Source: Paenibacillus nanensis
Lineage (GTDB): Bacteria > Bacillota > Bacilli > Paenibacillales > Paenibacillaceae
Direction: 5' to 3'
DNA length: 64,000 nt
Assembly (NCBI RefSeq): GCF_003583765.1
Contig: NZ_QXQA01000002.1
Location: forward strand, 496,001 to 560,000
The notes below the pieces were generated by a model, which did no database searches, was not told the DNA's origin, and saw only the letters and a program-made list of their open reading frames with translations. Of this stretch, positions 1 through 9,408 are shown in pieces (the stretch's first letter is position 1; every line of letters begins with the position of its first letter). The translations under genes and the position numbers were made by a program.

Positions 1-3000
1 AACGCAACGGCCGCCAGCTCGGCTCTCGTCAGCCAGGATGCGGGATGCAGCTGCCCGTCGTCCTTGCCCTTGAAAATACCGTGCTTCACCATGGCCGCAA
101 ACGCTATACGCCCTTCACCCGACAATTGGTGCGCGTCAGCAAAGCCTTCAAGCAGCCCGTCGGCTTCGGCATCGGCGAGATCGGTCTCGACGCCGGCATA
201 GGCGAGCGCGTCCTTCAGAATAAGAGCCATGCCTTCGCGGCTCATCACGGATTCAGGAGCAACATCATCCGTACGCAGCCCGATGTCCTCGGCCGTTCGC
301 ATAACGGCGTCATGCCACGCCGCATCGTCAGCCTCCTTCTCCGGGGTAACGCCCAGCACATTCAAAGCAACCATTAAGCTATGAGCTGTCGTCGTTCTCG
401 CAAGCGGCCTCATGTTCCCGTCGCCGGTGCCGTTCAGCAGGAGCTTGGAGGTCGCATCGGCGACAACCCCGGCATACCAAGCTTCGGACGGCACGTCCTT
501 GAAGCTGCGGCTTACCGATAGGGGAACGTACAGCCCTTCGCTCGAAACAAGCGCAAGCAGGATGGTCTCGCCGTTGTCGTCCGTCTTCACAATACTCGGC
601 ACTGGCGTCAGCGTTCCGTCGGCATTCATGCGGGCGAATGTCGTAATCTCGCCTTGCTTCGCGCCCTTCACCTTCACTTCGGCCAGCGCGTAACCCGCTT
701 CGCCGGGTATTTCGATCGAAACGACATCGCTGGCCACAGTGATTCCCGGCAGTTTAAGGGCGCCGGCCTTCTCTTGATCCGCTTGGACAGCCGGCTTCAC
801 CTCTGCGGATGCGGCAGCAGGAGCGGTAGGTTTAGGCTCCTCCGTCGGCTGCGGTATAACGATCGGTCCCGAACCGCCGCCTGCCGGCGCCGTCTCGATG
901 GACAAGCTGTCGATGCGGAGATCAGCCGCTTTGAATACGATATAGAGATCATGGGTACCAGTCAGGCTCGTATTGCTGAGGTCTGCCGATACATTCGTGT
1001 AGCCGAGCTCGGTTACCGGAACGCCGGCATTCTCGATCGTATAGCTTCGCGAAGTTGTAGCCGGGACGTCAATGACCGCGATCGGCGCGCTGGACGGCGA
1101 GTCCGCATGAAGCGTAATGACGCCTCCGTTCGCGTCCGAAGCGACGCTTGCGGTAACCTTCTTCGCGCCGGTGAGGTCAACCTTCGGCAGCGCTGTCCAT
1201 GAGCCGTTTCTCGTGGACGCAACCGCATAGTAGCCTCCGACTATCCGTTTGTTCTTCAAATTGACAGCCGTGCGTTCTTTGGAAACTTCATGGTACACGA
1301 CGTCATTCGAAGCGTAGGAATGGTCGAATACATTGAACGGTTCAGCTAGCGTAAGCTTGCCGAGGGCGGAGCCGGACACGTACATATTACCCGTCAAGCG
1401 GATGTCGTCGGACGAAGCTCCCACCATCAAGCTGTAATTGCCGCCCTCCACGATGAAATCTCCTTGGTTCACGTCCCATACCGCAAAGTCTCCCGGATCG
1501 ACGGACAGACTTACCGTCTTCGTCTCGCCCGCCGCGAGCTCGACCTTCTCGAACGCGGCCAGCTTCTTGGAAGGAGCGTAAGAACCATAAGCCGTATTCG
1601 GATTGCGCACGTAGAGCTGAACAACCTCCGACGTGTCGACGCTGCCATCATTGCGGACTTGAACGGTTACCGTTAAGGGCTCGCTGCCGGAGACGGCGGA
1701 CGGTGCCTGAAGATTGCTGTATTCGAACGAACTGTACGACAAGCCGTATCCGAATTCGTAAGTGACCGGGGCGCTCGCGTACATATACGTCAGCTTCGAC
1801 TCCACCGGATCCGCGTTCGTCATGTCGACGGTGTAGCGGGGATCGATATTGACGCCAAGCTGATGGGCAGGGAAGCTCTTCGGAATCGAGTAATCGCTGA
1901 TCGCCGGAAAAGCCGACATGTCAGCGTACCAGGTCGAGGCAAGCCGACCGGTCGGCGCGTAATCGCCGTACAGCACTTGCGCCAGCGCCTTCGAATCGTA
2001 TTGGCCGCCATAAGGCTGATAGACGATCGCCGACACATTCGGATTGTTCTGAATCTCTTCCATCACGACCGGGAAGCTGGACTTGACGACGACGATCGTC
2101 TTTTTGCCTTCAGCCGCAAAAGCTGCCGATACCTTGTCGACAAGCTCGTAATCGTCCTCGCCCATGTACAGGCTCGAGCGGTCATTGCCTTCGCCGGCGC
2201 TGTGGCGCGGGATTGCTCCGACGAAAACGATCGCGTAGTCGTCGACCTTCGCGCGAGCGGCCGCTTCCGCTCCGACTTCCTTCACGACGGTCTCCTCGAA
2301 TTTGACCTCATCCGTCCGATTCGCATTGGCCGCGGCGCTGCCGATCGGAGCGGAAGGAACCGTTAGCTTATGATCCGCCGTCGTCACGATACGGCCGTTG
2401 GCGTAATACCAATCCGCGAACTCGCCGCTGAAGCCCGTACGATAGCCATTCGTAACGATGGATACCGTATCGTCATCATTGCGCTCGATCCGAAGCCGCG
2501 ACGGAATCGTGCTGGTCGAGCCGTTCATCTGTGCGAGGTCCCAATCGTTATGGGTTAAATTAAGAGGCGTGTTGTCGGTGTTCTTGACCTTCAAGTTTTC
2601 CGGATTGGACGCATCGCCGGTCGGCGAGGTTACGAACCGATTGTTCGCAAGCGACAGCAGACTTACGCCCTCTTGTCCAAGGTCGATGACCCGGAACAGC
2701 TGCGCGTTCGCGTTTGTATCGAGCGGGGCGTTCGTTGTAATCAGCTGAGAACCTTCCTCCACGTTCGCATTCGTATCCGCGGCGACGAATTCGCCGTTCG
2801 CCTTTGACTTGAGCGCAATGACTTTGCCGCCCAGATCGTAGGAAACATGATCCGCGCCGATCTGCTTGATGATGGAGAGCAGCGGCGAGTCGCCCGCGTC
2901 CGGAATAGCCGGCGTCGTGCCGACCGAATAGGTCGTCTTGAACCGCGAATCCGCGTAAACCCCTGAGATCGCGGCCTTCTTGTCTTTGGCCAGCGGAAGC

Positions 3001-4346
3001 GTACCGTCGTTCTTGAGAAGCACGATGCTTTCCTGAGCGGCTCTCAACGCGACTTCCTGATGCTCGGGCAAAGCGTACGTCGCGGGCTCCGCCCGCACAT
3101 CCTTCGCTTCCGACGCGAACGGGTAATTCTGCGGGATGCCGTTCTCGTCGGTCTCGTTGAAGATGCCGAGGCGGACAAGCTGATTCACATGCGGGCGCGC
3201 CGCTTCGATCAGATCGTCTTCCGTAATGCCGTACACCCCGTCGCGAACCGCACCGACAAGCGCGGCGACATCTGCGTCTCCGTTCGCTTCGCTCGGGCTC
3301 GGACGGCCTGCGTTCGACTTGGCAAGCGCCATCAGAACGGTGGCTAACGTGCGATCCTTGGCATAGCTTGCGTCATATCCGTTCGAGATCGACGAGTTGA
3401 ACGTATGCTGATCGCCATTAAAATCCGGTGAGCTGTATACGCCGAAGCGCGACTGTTCGTTGGCGTAGCGCTGATATGGCGAAATAATATTCGGAACGCC
3501 GTTCGTCGTCCCGTACGACGTCATGACGCCGGCGACCGACCCCGAAGCAAGCGCTTTGATCGGGCTTAACGTCTGGTATTCGAAGATTGCCCGCGGCCCA
3601 GCGCTCGAATTGGTGCCGAACCGGTACCACTGCGCGTTATAGACGGAGAAGTGCTTCGTTCCGACCGCCGCCCGCATCCAGAAGCCGTCTTCGCTTTTCT
3701 CTTGATCCGTGCCGCCGAGTCCGGCCGCCATGCTGTCGATCAGCTCGCCGGCCATGAACGGATCCTCGGAGAACCCTTCGTCGAACCGTCCGCTAAGCGG
3801 ATTGATCCGCATATCGCTGACGACGGTGAACGCGACGGATGCCGAAGCGTTCGCTCCGCCATGAATGTTCGATTCGCCCTGCTTTACTTTGAGCTGGCTG
3901 ATCTTCTCGCTGCCCATCACGCTGCCGATATCCGCCAGCAGCTCCTTGTTCCAGGTCTGCCCCATGCCGACGAGGGCGGGGAAGTCGGTCGATACGCCCT
4001 GCACGTTATCAGCCGCGGAGAGCGCTCCCGGAATTTTGCGGCCGGCGTTCGGTCCTTCCTTCAAGGTATAATGATTGCGCGAGCCGGTTACGTACACCGC
4101 CGGACCCTCAAGGCCCGTGTAGTCGAAATACGCGTCTACGAACTCATCCAAGTGCTCCGGCTCGCCGTCGAACAACGGCATTCCGTCGAATACGCCGCCG
4201 CTTTGCGTTTTGAAGACAATGACATCCCCCTCGGCAGCATTTGCAGCCGCCGGCGCTGACACGGCGAACAAGCTGATGGACATGGTGCAAGTTAACATAA
4301 AAGAAACTGCCTTTTTGCCTGCCTGGATCGTTTTAATTTTCCGCAA
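1..4346 (-). CDS. Secreted GH3 glycosidase with SLH tail (3' end cut)
   Basis: The frame is open from a TTG at 4346 to the window edge (about 1448 residues, C-terminus missing). An AAAGGGTGAG ribosome site precedes the TTG, and a signal peptide ends near residue 38. Residues about 50-480 form the GH3 barrel, with a GRFDEGFSEDP motif and a KHF motif. The usual SDW nucleophile region reads SSPDFNG, with candidate nucleophile D308. A trefoil/fascin-like insert (about 495-665) precedes the GH3 C-terminal domain (GEGNDRSSL near 718), followed by a fibronectin-III-like domain (about 885-965), a CBM6-like domain (about 1018-1152) and SLH repeats from about 1270. The enzyme probably sits on the cell wall and cleaves beta-linked sugars from plant polymers; exact substrate unknown. 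A cre-like box lies about 80 bp upstream. Confidence 0.9.
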   Translation of the reverse strand, partial: MRKIKTIQAGKKAVSFMLTCTMSISLFAVSAPAAANAAEGDVIVFKTQSGGVFDGMPLFDGEPEHLDEFVDAYFDYTGLEGPAVYVTGSRNHYTLKEGPNAGRKIPGALSAADNVQGVSTDFPALVGMGQTWNKELLADIGSVMGSEKISQLKVKQGESNIHGGANASASVAFTVVSDMRINPLSGRFDEGFSEDPFMAGELIDSMAAGLGGTDQEKSEDGFWMRAAVGTKHFSVYNAQWYRFGTNSSAGPRAIFEYQTLSPIKALASGSVAGVMTSYGTTNGVPNIISPYQRYANEQSRFGVYSSPDFNGDQHTFNSSISNGYDASYAKDRTLATVLMALAKSNAGRPSPSEANGDADVAALVGAVRDGVYGITEDDLIEAARPHVNQLVRLGIFNETDENGIPQNYPFASEAKDVRAEPATYALPEHQEVALRAAQESIVLLKNDGTLPLAKDKKAAISGVYADSRFKTTYSVGTTPAIPDAGDSPLLSIIKQIGADHVSYDLGGKVIALKSKANGEFVAADTNANVEEGSQLITTNAPLDTNANAQLFRVIDLGQEGVSLLSLANNRFVTSPTGDASNPENLKVKNTDNTPLNLTHNDWDLAQMNGSTSTIPSRLRIERNDDDTVSIVTNGYRTGFSGEFADWYYANGRIVTTADHKLTVPSAPIGSAAANANRTDEVKFEETVVKEVGAEAAARAKVDDYAIVFVGAIPRHSAGEGNDRSSLYMGEDDYELVDKVSAAFAAEGKKTIVVVKSSFPVVMEEIQNNPNVSAIVYQPYGGQYDSKALAQVLYGDYAPTGRLASTWYADMSAFPAISDYSIPKSFPAHQLGVNIDPRYTVDMTNADPVESKLTYMYASAPVTYEFGYGLSYSSFEYSNLQAPSAVSGSEPLTVTVQVRNDGSVDTSEVVQLYVRNPNTAYGSYAPSKKLAAFEKVELAAGETKTVSLSVDPGDFAVWDVNQGDFIVEGGNYSLMVGASSDDIRLTGNMYVSGSALGKLTLAEPFNVFDHSYASNDVVYHEVSKERTAVNLKNKRIVGGYYAVASTRNGSWTALPKVDLTGAKKVTASVASDANGGVITLHADSPSSAPIAVIDVPATTSRSYTIENAGVPVTELGYTNVSADLSNTSLTGTHDLYIVFKAADLRIDSLSIETAPAGGGSGPIVIPQPTEEPKPTAPAAASAEVKPAVQADQEKAGALKLPGITVASDVVSIEIPGEAGYALAEVKVKGAKQGEITTFARMNADGTLTPVPSIVKTDDNGETILLALVSSEGLYVPLSVSRSFKDVPSEAWYAGVVADATSKLLLNGTGDGNMRPLARTTTAHSLMVALNVLGVTPEKEADDAAWHDAVMRTAEDIGLRTDDVAPESVMSREGMALILKDALAYAGVETDLADAEADGLLEGFADAHQLSGEGRIAFAAMVKHGIFKGKDDGQLHPASWLTRAELAAVA

Positions 4347-4424
4347 GCTGAACTCACCCTTTCTTCTTTGTATCGGGTCACGCATGGCACGCCGTTCGTG
4401 AAGGTACACCGCCTTTCTCGTGCG

Positions 4425-4438
4425 ATAAAGCGTTTTCA
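4425..4438 (-). promoter_or_regulatory. cre-like operator upstream of the GH3 gene
   Basis: On the minus strand this reads TGAAAACGCTTTAT, matching 12 of 14 positions of the CcpA cre consensus TGWAANCGNTNWCA. Closely similar boxes stand before the LplB-type permease gene (48174-48187) and the extracellular GH26 gene (57106-57119). CcpA or a local LacI-family protein could bind it. Confidence 0.5.
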
Positions 4439-4537
4439 TCCTCATTGTAAGAGAAGATCCCGCTTGTCATAAGCGAGTCATTTATCGGTTTTTATCCTCA
4501 TTTTTATGGTTGGCTCCAGCCCGAACTGGAACCCGGC

Positions 4538-4572
4538 AAAAAAACCGCAGCTTCCCTTTACGGAAGCCGCGG
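4538..4572 (-). terminator. Intrinsic terminator of the GH78-like gene
   Basis: Arms CCGCAGCTTCC and GGAAGCCGCGG pair with one mismatch around a 6-nt loop. On the minus strand the hairpin is followed by seven Ts (4544 to 4538), just past the GH78-like stop codon. Confidence 0.85.
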
Positions 4573-4580
4573 CTCTTTCG

Positions 4581-6125
4581 CTACATCAAATATTTTCGGA
4601 TAAAATACGTTGGCGTGCAGCTCCAGGCGTGACAGTAGCTGTTGACCAGATTGCTGCCGTACGGCGACAGCTTCTTGTCCGCCGGATTGTACAGCTCCCA
4701 GAACGTATCGGCGCCGTCCTCGATCATCTCGCCCCAATACGCGTTCATGCGGGCAACCGCCTCGTCCTTGCGGCCGACGAGGAACAAAGCCTCGACGAAA
4801 TGATGATACATATAGGGCGTCGTCATCCCGATTGATGGCGGCTCGGCAAGCAGCCTGTCCATCAGCGCAGCGTTCCGATCCGGCGGCAGCACCTCCGCGA
4901 GCGCCATCCAAACCTGCGAAGCCCACGATATTTGCTTGTCGGCGCCGCTGACGAAAAATCCTCTCTCTTCATCCCAAAGATAACGCAGCGTGGCGCTCGA
5001 CACCTGCCCGATTTGTCCGGCAAGGAACGATTGCTCTTCGGTTCGCCCCAGCGACCCGGCCAGCTCGGCTCCGCGCTTCAGGCAGTAGAGCAGTACCGCT
5101 TGGCCGGGCGCCTGCTTGTTCAGCTCCGAATGCCAGTCCGTGAAGCACCACCAGGTGCTGTCGTCGGCGACGACGCCGCGATCATCCAGTCTGCGCAGTC
5201 CGATCCGAAGCTGCTCGTAAGCGATAGGCCAAAGCTCCTCGGCGGTCTCCCGATCTCTGGACGCTTCATAATAATCGTGCAGGCACGCCGCAAAAAACAG
5301 CGCGTAGTCATACAGCCTCGTATCGTCAGCGTGAGCTTTCGGCTTTTCGAAGACGCAGGCGGCGACCGTGCCGTCCTCAAGCCGCATCCCTGCGAACAGA
5401 TACAAGCAGCGTCTTACCAAATCGTAATTTCGGAAGGTCAAATAATTAGCCTGCGCTTGCAGCCTCAGGTCGCCGATCCATAAACGGCGGTCCCGCTTCG
5501 GTCCGTCCTCAAATACGGTTTGCATGCAGTCCTGCAGCGTCTTGATTGCGATCCGGTCCATCTCGCGTATATGCTCCGGCAGGCTTTCCGGCAGCGGCTC
5601 GACGCGGGACGGATCGCCGGACGATACGGCTTCGCAGCTAACATTCTCGAATGCAATCTTGTATTTCACCGATGTATCGAGCACATCAATCTTCATATAA
5701 CGGAAGCAGTATCTTCTCGGCAGCTTGATCTCGGCAGGCAGCACGTCCACGAACAGCAGCTCCTCCTGCAGCCACGAGCTGCTGAGCCAGCCGTTATAGC
5801 TGCTGAACGGCTCCGCAATTTCGCAGGGCATCTCCCCGAATGTCAGCTTAAGCTTAAGCGGCGCGTCCGGGGGACTCCCGACGGGCTTCAGCGACAGGCT
5901 GACGTACCCGACCAGATGATCGCCGAAGTCGAGAACGAAGCTGTCTCCTTTGCCATAGCTTTGCTCCGTCCACTCCCCAATCGTCTGGACCGTCTGCGTG
6001 CGCCAGCCCTGGAACGCTTCTTCGTCCGCGATAACCTCGATCAGCCTCTGCGGCGCGGCGGTTGTTGTCCGAAGCTCCGGAATAAGCGCCTCGGCTTTGT
6101 CGACTAAGTTTTGATCCATCAGCAT
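4581..6125 (-). CDS. GH78-like alpha-L-rhamnosidase-type glycosidase
   Basis: The 514-residue protein has a beta-rich N-terminal half (about 1-185) and an (alpha/alpha)6 barrel with the signature DGPKRDRRLWIGD near residues 208-220, characteristic of bacterial alpha-L-rhamnosidase six-hairpin domains. It is short for GH78, which often exceeds 800 residues, and has no signal peptide, so it should act in the cytoplasm on imported oligosaccharides. The family fold is clear; rhamnose specificity is inferred, and other alpha-L-sugars are possible. It is divergent from the AraC gene at 6252, a likely local regulator, and ends at a strong terminator. Confidence 0.8.
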   Translation of the reverse strand: MLMDQNLVDKAEALIPELRTTTAAPQRLIEVIADEEAFQGWRTQTVQTIGEWTEQSYGKGDSFVLDFGDHLVGYVSLSLKPVGSPPDAPLKLKLTFGEMPCEIAEPFSSYNGWLSSSWLQEELLFVDVLPAEIKLPRRYCFRYMKIDVLDTSVKYKIAFENVSCEAVSSGDPSRVEPLPESLPEHIREMDRIAIKTLQDCMQTVFEDGPKRDRRLWIGDLRLQAQANYLTFRNYDLVRRCLYLFAGMRLEDGTVAACVFEKPKAHADDTRLYDYALFFAACLHDYYEASRDRETAEELWPIAYEQLRIGLRRLDDRGVVADDSTWWCFTDWHSELNKQAPGQAVLLYCLKRGAELAGSLGRTEEQSFLAGQIGQVSSATLRYLWDEERGFFVSGADKQISWASQVWMALAEVLPPDRNAALMDRLLAEPPSIGMTTPYMYHHFVEALFLVGRKDEAVARMNAYWGEMIEDGADTFWELYNPADKKLSPYGSNLVNSYCHAWSCTPTYFIRKYLM

Positions 6126-6251
6126 CTAACTGGCATCCCCTTTCAGACTTGCTTTCAAATTAACTTCATCATAAGATGGATGACGAGGCCAAAAACTAGC
6201 CGATTCCGACATTTTTTATCTCGATTGCGACATATGAAAGGAGCGACTGGC

Positions 6252-7115
6252 ATGACGAACCGCACTGTGCGCCTGCTCAGCGGCGAACAGTATTTCAGCG
6301 AGAAGCTGTCTATATTTGTGAACCGCAACGCCGAGTCCTACGAATTGACCGAGCATCATCACGACTTCCTGGAATTCAGCTGCGTCGCCGAAGGATCGGG
6401 CACGCACCATGCAGGCGGCGAGGCAAATGCCGTCACCCCCGGCGATTTGTTCATCATTCCGATGGGCGTCTCGCACGTATTCAGGCCATCATCGTCCGCC
6501 AAAAATGCCCCGCTAATCGTCTACAACTGCATTGTAACGATGGAAGCGGCTCATGAGCTCCTTAGCGGAGTACCGGGAGGCGAGGAGCTCCGGCAGCTGC
6601 TTTCGATGCCGGGCATATTCCAGGCGAAGGATCGCAGCGGCGAGGCGCATCGCCTGTTCTCCGCGATGCACCGCGAGTACGCGGCGGAGCGTCCCGGAAG
6701 GCAAGCGGCGCTGCATGCGGGACTTCTGCAGTTGTTCGTTTTTTTCTCGAGATTGCAGCAAGGAGCGGATGAAGGGATGGACATGCCGATAACGAACGGC
6801 ATGGACGAGGTCATGGATTGGCTGAGGCGGCATTACGCCGATCCATTCGCGGTCGAAGAGCTGGCATGCCGTATAGGCGTTGGAGAGCGTCAGTTCCAGC
6901 GGCTGTTCGCGAAGCATGCCGGTATGAATATAACCCAATACGTGCAGAGGCTGCGTATCGAGGCGGCGTGCCGCCTGCTCCTGTCAACCGACCGTAAAGT
7001 GGGCGACATCGCGGAATCGGTCGGGTATTCGCATATGCCGTTCTTCAACAGCTTGTTTAAGAAGCATATCGGCCTAACTCCCCGTGCGTATCGGAAATCG
7101 GCAGTCCACCGGTAA
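6252..7115 (+). CDS. AraC family transcriptional regulator
   Basis: The 287-residue protein has an N-terminal cupin sensor (HHHDFLEF motif, then PGDLFIIPMGVSHVF) and a C-terminal double helix-turn-helix (about 190-285, ending FKKHIGLTPRAYRKS). The ATG at 6252 follows AAAGGAG at a good distance; an in-frame ATG at 6233 overlaps that ribosome site and was not chosen. It is divergent from the GH78-like gene, sharing a 126-bp intergenic region, so it probably senses a sugar and activates that gene. The ligand is unknown. Confidence 0.9.
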   Translation: MTNRTVRLLSGEQYFSEKLSIFVNRNAESYELTEHHHDFLEFSCVAEGSGTHHAGGEANAVTPGDLFIIPMGVSHVFRPSSSAKNAPLIVYNCIVTMEAAHELLSGVPGGEELRQLLSMPGIFQAKDRSGEAHRLFSAMHREYAAERPGRQAALHAGLLQLFVFFSRLQQGADEGMDMPITNGMDEVMDWLRRHYADPFAVEELACRIGVGERQFQRLFAKHAGMNITQYVQRLRIEAACRLLLSTDRKVGDIAESVGYSHMPFFNSLFKKHIGLTPRAYRKSAVHR

Positions 7116-7234
7116 ACGTAGAAATAGCCTCCGGTGAACGCGACTATTCCCTGTTGGCATATACATTTCAGTTAGCATCTTGTATGCGTCTTGGACGGAC
7201 TATCGGCTTGAAAATATTGTTCCCACACGTAAAT

Positions 7235-7258
7235 AACGCCACCCTCATAGGTGGCGTT
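7235..7258. terminator. Hairpin between convergent AraC and DsrE-like genes
   Basis: A perfect 9-bp stem (AACGCCACC/GGTGGCGTT) with a 6-nt loop lies between convergent genes. It lacks a clear T-run on either strand, so termination strength is uncertain. The rest of 7116-7331 shows nothing I recognise. Confidence 0.5.
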
Positions 7259-7331
7259 AAACGATCAATTCTTCGGCATATCAAATTGTCGGCGTATACG
7301 GATGAAATCCCCGGCTGATATCTTCCTCTAC

Positions 7332-7697
7332 TTATAGAATGATCGGCACGAACCCGTCCTTCATGTATTGCGCAAACGGAATGTGTCCGCCCGCCGCCTC
7401 GTTCCCGACAAGCGCCAGCCCGGTGCTTTGCACCTGTTCGCCGACATCGAAAAACGTTGAGCAGGCCTGACAGCCTCCCTTAACGATTCCTTTCTTCATG
7501 ACTTGCTTGAACAAAGAATGGAAAGGATGCTCTGCCTGGTTCAATATTTCGGGCCATTGCGTCCCCAGACCGTCAAAGACGATTTCTACCTTGAAGCCTG
7601 CGTCATGCAGTTCTTCTCCGTACAACAGCCCGTGAACCGCCTTCCCTATATCTTGCTGATTTGCTTGGATGACGACTAAATATTTATTTTCCGCCAT
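7332..7697 (-). CDS. DsrE/DsrF-like family protein
   Basis: This 121-residue soluble protein resembles small DsrE/DsrF-like proteins, with a Rossmann-like N-terminus (KYLVVIQANQQD), a GKAVHGLLYGEEL segment and a cysteine pair GGCQACSTF near residues 74-80. Some DsrE proteins carry sulfur on cysteines, but others of this size have no known activity. It is third in an operon, 14 bp behind the PNPOx-like gene, so a role in thiol or redox stress is plausible but unproven. Confidence 0.7.
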   Translation of the reverse strand: MAENKYLVVIQANQQDIGKAVHGLLYGEELHDAGFKVEIVFDGLGTQWPEILNQAEHPFHSLFKQVMKKGIVKGGCQACSTFFDVGEQVQSTGLALVGNEAAGGHIPFAQYMKDGFVPIIL

Positions 7698-7711
7698 ATC
7701 TCGTTTCCTCC

Positions 7712-8623
7712 TTAATTGTTCGAACTTGCCGGATTGGCCGGCGAATACTCAACAAATTCCCAATGCAGATTGCTCTGTACTTCTGTGTACAAGACTTCGC
7801 TAACCTCGAAGCGGATCAACCGTTCCGCATGAGGGAACTGCGCGATTTGCTCCTTATCCCATATGATCTCGCATTGCCCGGTTAGCTGCAGGGTATGCCC
7901 CTTGTCGAAATCGATAAACAACATTCCCGCACATGGATTGCTATAAATATTACCGAGAGTGTTAAACATCGAATTGCCGAAATAATCGGGAAAATCCAGG
8001 GTGCGTTCATCGAGCGTCCGGATGAATCCCGGCGATCCGCCTCGATGGGAGGCGTCGGCTTTTCCATCTGCGCTTTTGCTGCTGATAAAGAACGTATCCG
8101 AACGGCGGATCCATTCGATTTGTTCGGGACTTAGCAAAGTGCTGCGTTGAGCCGTTTGCTCCAGCCTAAGGAAACCATGCTGTGAGCGCATTGCCCGCTT
8201 CTGAATGTATTTGGGACAGTTTCCGTAAACTTGTTCAACATGGATTCGAAGCCGTCCGTCATTATAGCTCGCCGTTCCGTTTATTCGCACTCGGATTCGG
8301 TTCTCCAAATCGATCACAAGCAAGCCGATCTCCCGGTCCGCGCTTACATTCGCAAGCAGAGGGTCGCCAGGCAAAGGTACGGAGGCAATCGTTAACGTAA
8401 CTTCATCTAAGACCACCATAAATCCGGCTTTTCCTGTCAGCATCGAGCACCATACGCTTCCACCCTCCGCGGCCGTCGCAACGATAACGAGAGATTGCGC
8501 AGATAAAAACCCCGCAACCCCCTTCGGAATCGTGTTCCGAATCCCTTTTCCGTTTTGCTCAGCGGCGGCCGCTGCCCCTGCCAATCTTTGAACCGCTAGC
8601 TCTCCCGAATGATAGACCGACAT
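7712..8623 (-). CDS. Pyridoxamine 5'-phosphate oxidase-like FMN-binding protein
   Basis: The 303-residue protein looks like the PNPOx-like split-barrel family: residues about 35-200 resemble the flavin-binding barrel (LVIVATAAEGGSVWCSMLTGKAGF, cited in part) and a related module follows with MLFIDFDKGHTLQLTG. It lacks the length and tail of true PdxH. Related proteins bind FMN, F420 or heme and reduce small molecules. The start is the ATG at 8623, overlapping the upstream stop as TGATG, which suggests translational coupling to the DJ-1 gene. Substrate unknown. Confidence 0.75.
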   Translation of the reverse strand: MSVYHSGELAVQRLAGAAAAAEQNGKGIRNTIPKGVAGFLSAQSLVIVATAAEGGSVWCSMLTGKAGFMVVLDEVTLTIASVPLPGDPLLANVSADREIGLLVIDLENRIRVRINGTASYNDGRLRIHVEQVYGNCPKYIQKRAMRSQHGFLRLEQTAQRSTLLSPEQIEWIRRSDTFFISSKSADGKADASHRGGSPGFIRTLDERTLDFPDYFGNSMFNTLGNIYSNPCAGMLFIDFDKGHTLQLTGQCEIIWDKEQIAQFPHAERLIRFEVSEVLYTEVQSNLHWEFVEYSPANPASSNN

Positions 8624-9282
8624 CAATCCGCCCAAGCCTTCTCGAAGTCGGACCGGTAAACGTCGTAGGCGCGATCGTATTCCATGACCCTGGCAACATC
8701 GGCAATGAATGTTTCCTCGTAGCCGGCTCTGCGGAGCAGGTGGAAGCCGAGCTCCATTCCGGACGCGATACCGCCGGCTGTAATGACACGCCCGCTATCG
8801 ACAACGCGTGCGCGGCTGATCCGGCAGGCAGGAGCGATTTCAGCAAGCCTTTCAATGGGCACCTTCCCCATGTTGGAAGCCTCGAGACGGTCTGGCTCCT
8901 TGCGGTTCGTCGCCGCGATTCCGTCGAGGAGTCCCATCCGGCCGTACACCCACGAGCCGGTGCAGACGCTAACGAGCAAGCACGATTCCGGCAATGACCG
9001 GATATACCGGTGCAGCCCGCCGTTATGCATTTCTTGCCGGGTCCCGAATCCGCCGGGGATCAAAAAAGCATCCATGGCGGGCTCCTCGACAAAGCTGTAA
9101 TTCGGCACTACCGTAAAGCCTGCTTGCGTCTGCACGGGACGAAGCGATTCCGCTACAAGAAACGCCTCTAACTCCGGATCGAGCCGGCGTGCAACGGAAA
9201 TGACGCCGTACGGAGCCGCATAATCGATAATTTCCGCATCCTTAAAAACATAAATCCCAAGCCGAAAGCCCGTTTTTTTCAT
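8623..9282 (-). CDS. DJ-1/PfpI family protein
   Basis: The 219-residue protein has the class I amidotransferase-like fold with the nucleophile elbow SVCTGSWV, its Cys near residue 107, and LIPGGFGTR upstream. AraC-associated GlxA domains and DJ-1 chaperones/deglycases share this motif; no DNA-binding domain is present. It is the first gene of an operon with PNPOx-like and DsrE-like genes, divergent from a LysR gene. A role in electrophile or oxidant stress is plausible. Enzyme activity cannot be assigned from sequence alone. Confidence 0.8.
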   Translation of the reverse strand: MKKTGFRLGIYVFKDAEIIDYAAPYGVISVARRLDPELEAFLVAESLRPVQTQAGFTVVPNYSFVEEPAMDAFLIPGGFGTRQEMHNGGLHRYIRSLPESCLLVSVCTGSWVYGRMGLLDGIAATNRKEPDRLEASNMGKVPIERLAEIAPACRISRARVVDSGRVITAGGIASGMELGFHLLRRAGYEETFIADVARVMEYDRAYDVYRSDFEKAWAD

Positions 9283-9317
9283 CCTATCATCTCCAATCTT
9301 TGGATTTATTCCTCATG

Positions 9318-9331
9318 GATAGTATGCTATC
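9318..9331. promoter_or_regulatory. Inverted repeat in a divergent promoter region
   Basis: GATAGTATGCTATC contains perfect 5-bp arms GATAG/CTATC and lies between the divergent DJ-1 and LysR genes. It is a candidate LysR operator controlling both directions. Confidence 0.4.
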
Positions 9332-9408
9332 ATTGAGTTATCGATTTGAGAAACGAATATAAACGATAGATGCCATCGAAAAACCAAATACATAAAAGAG
9401 GGATAAGG

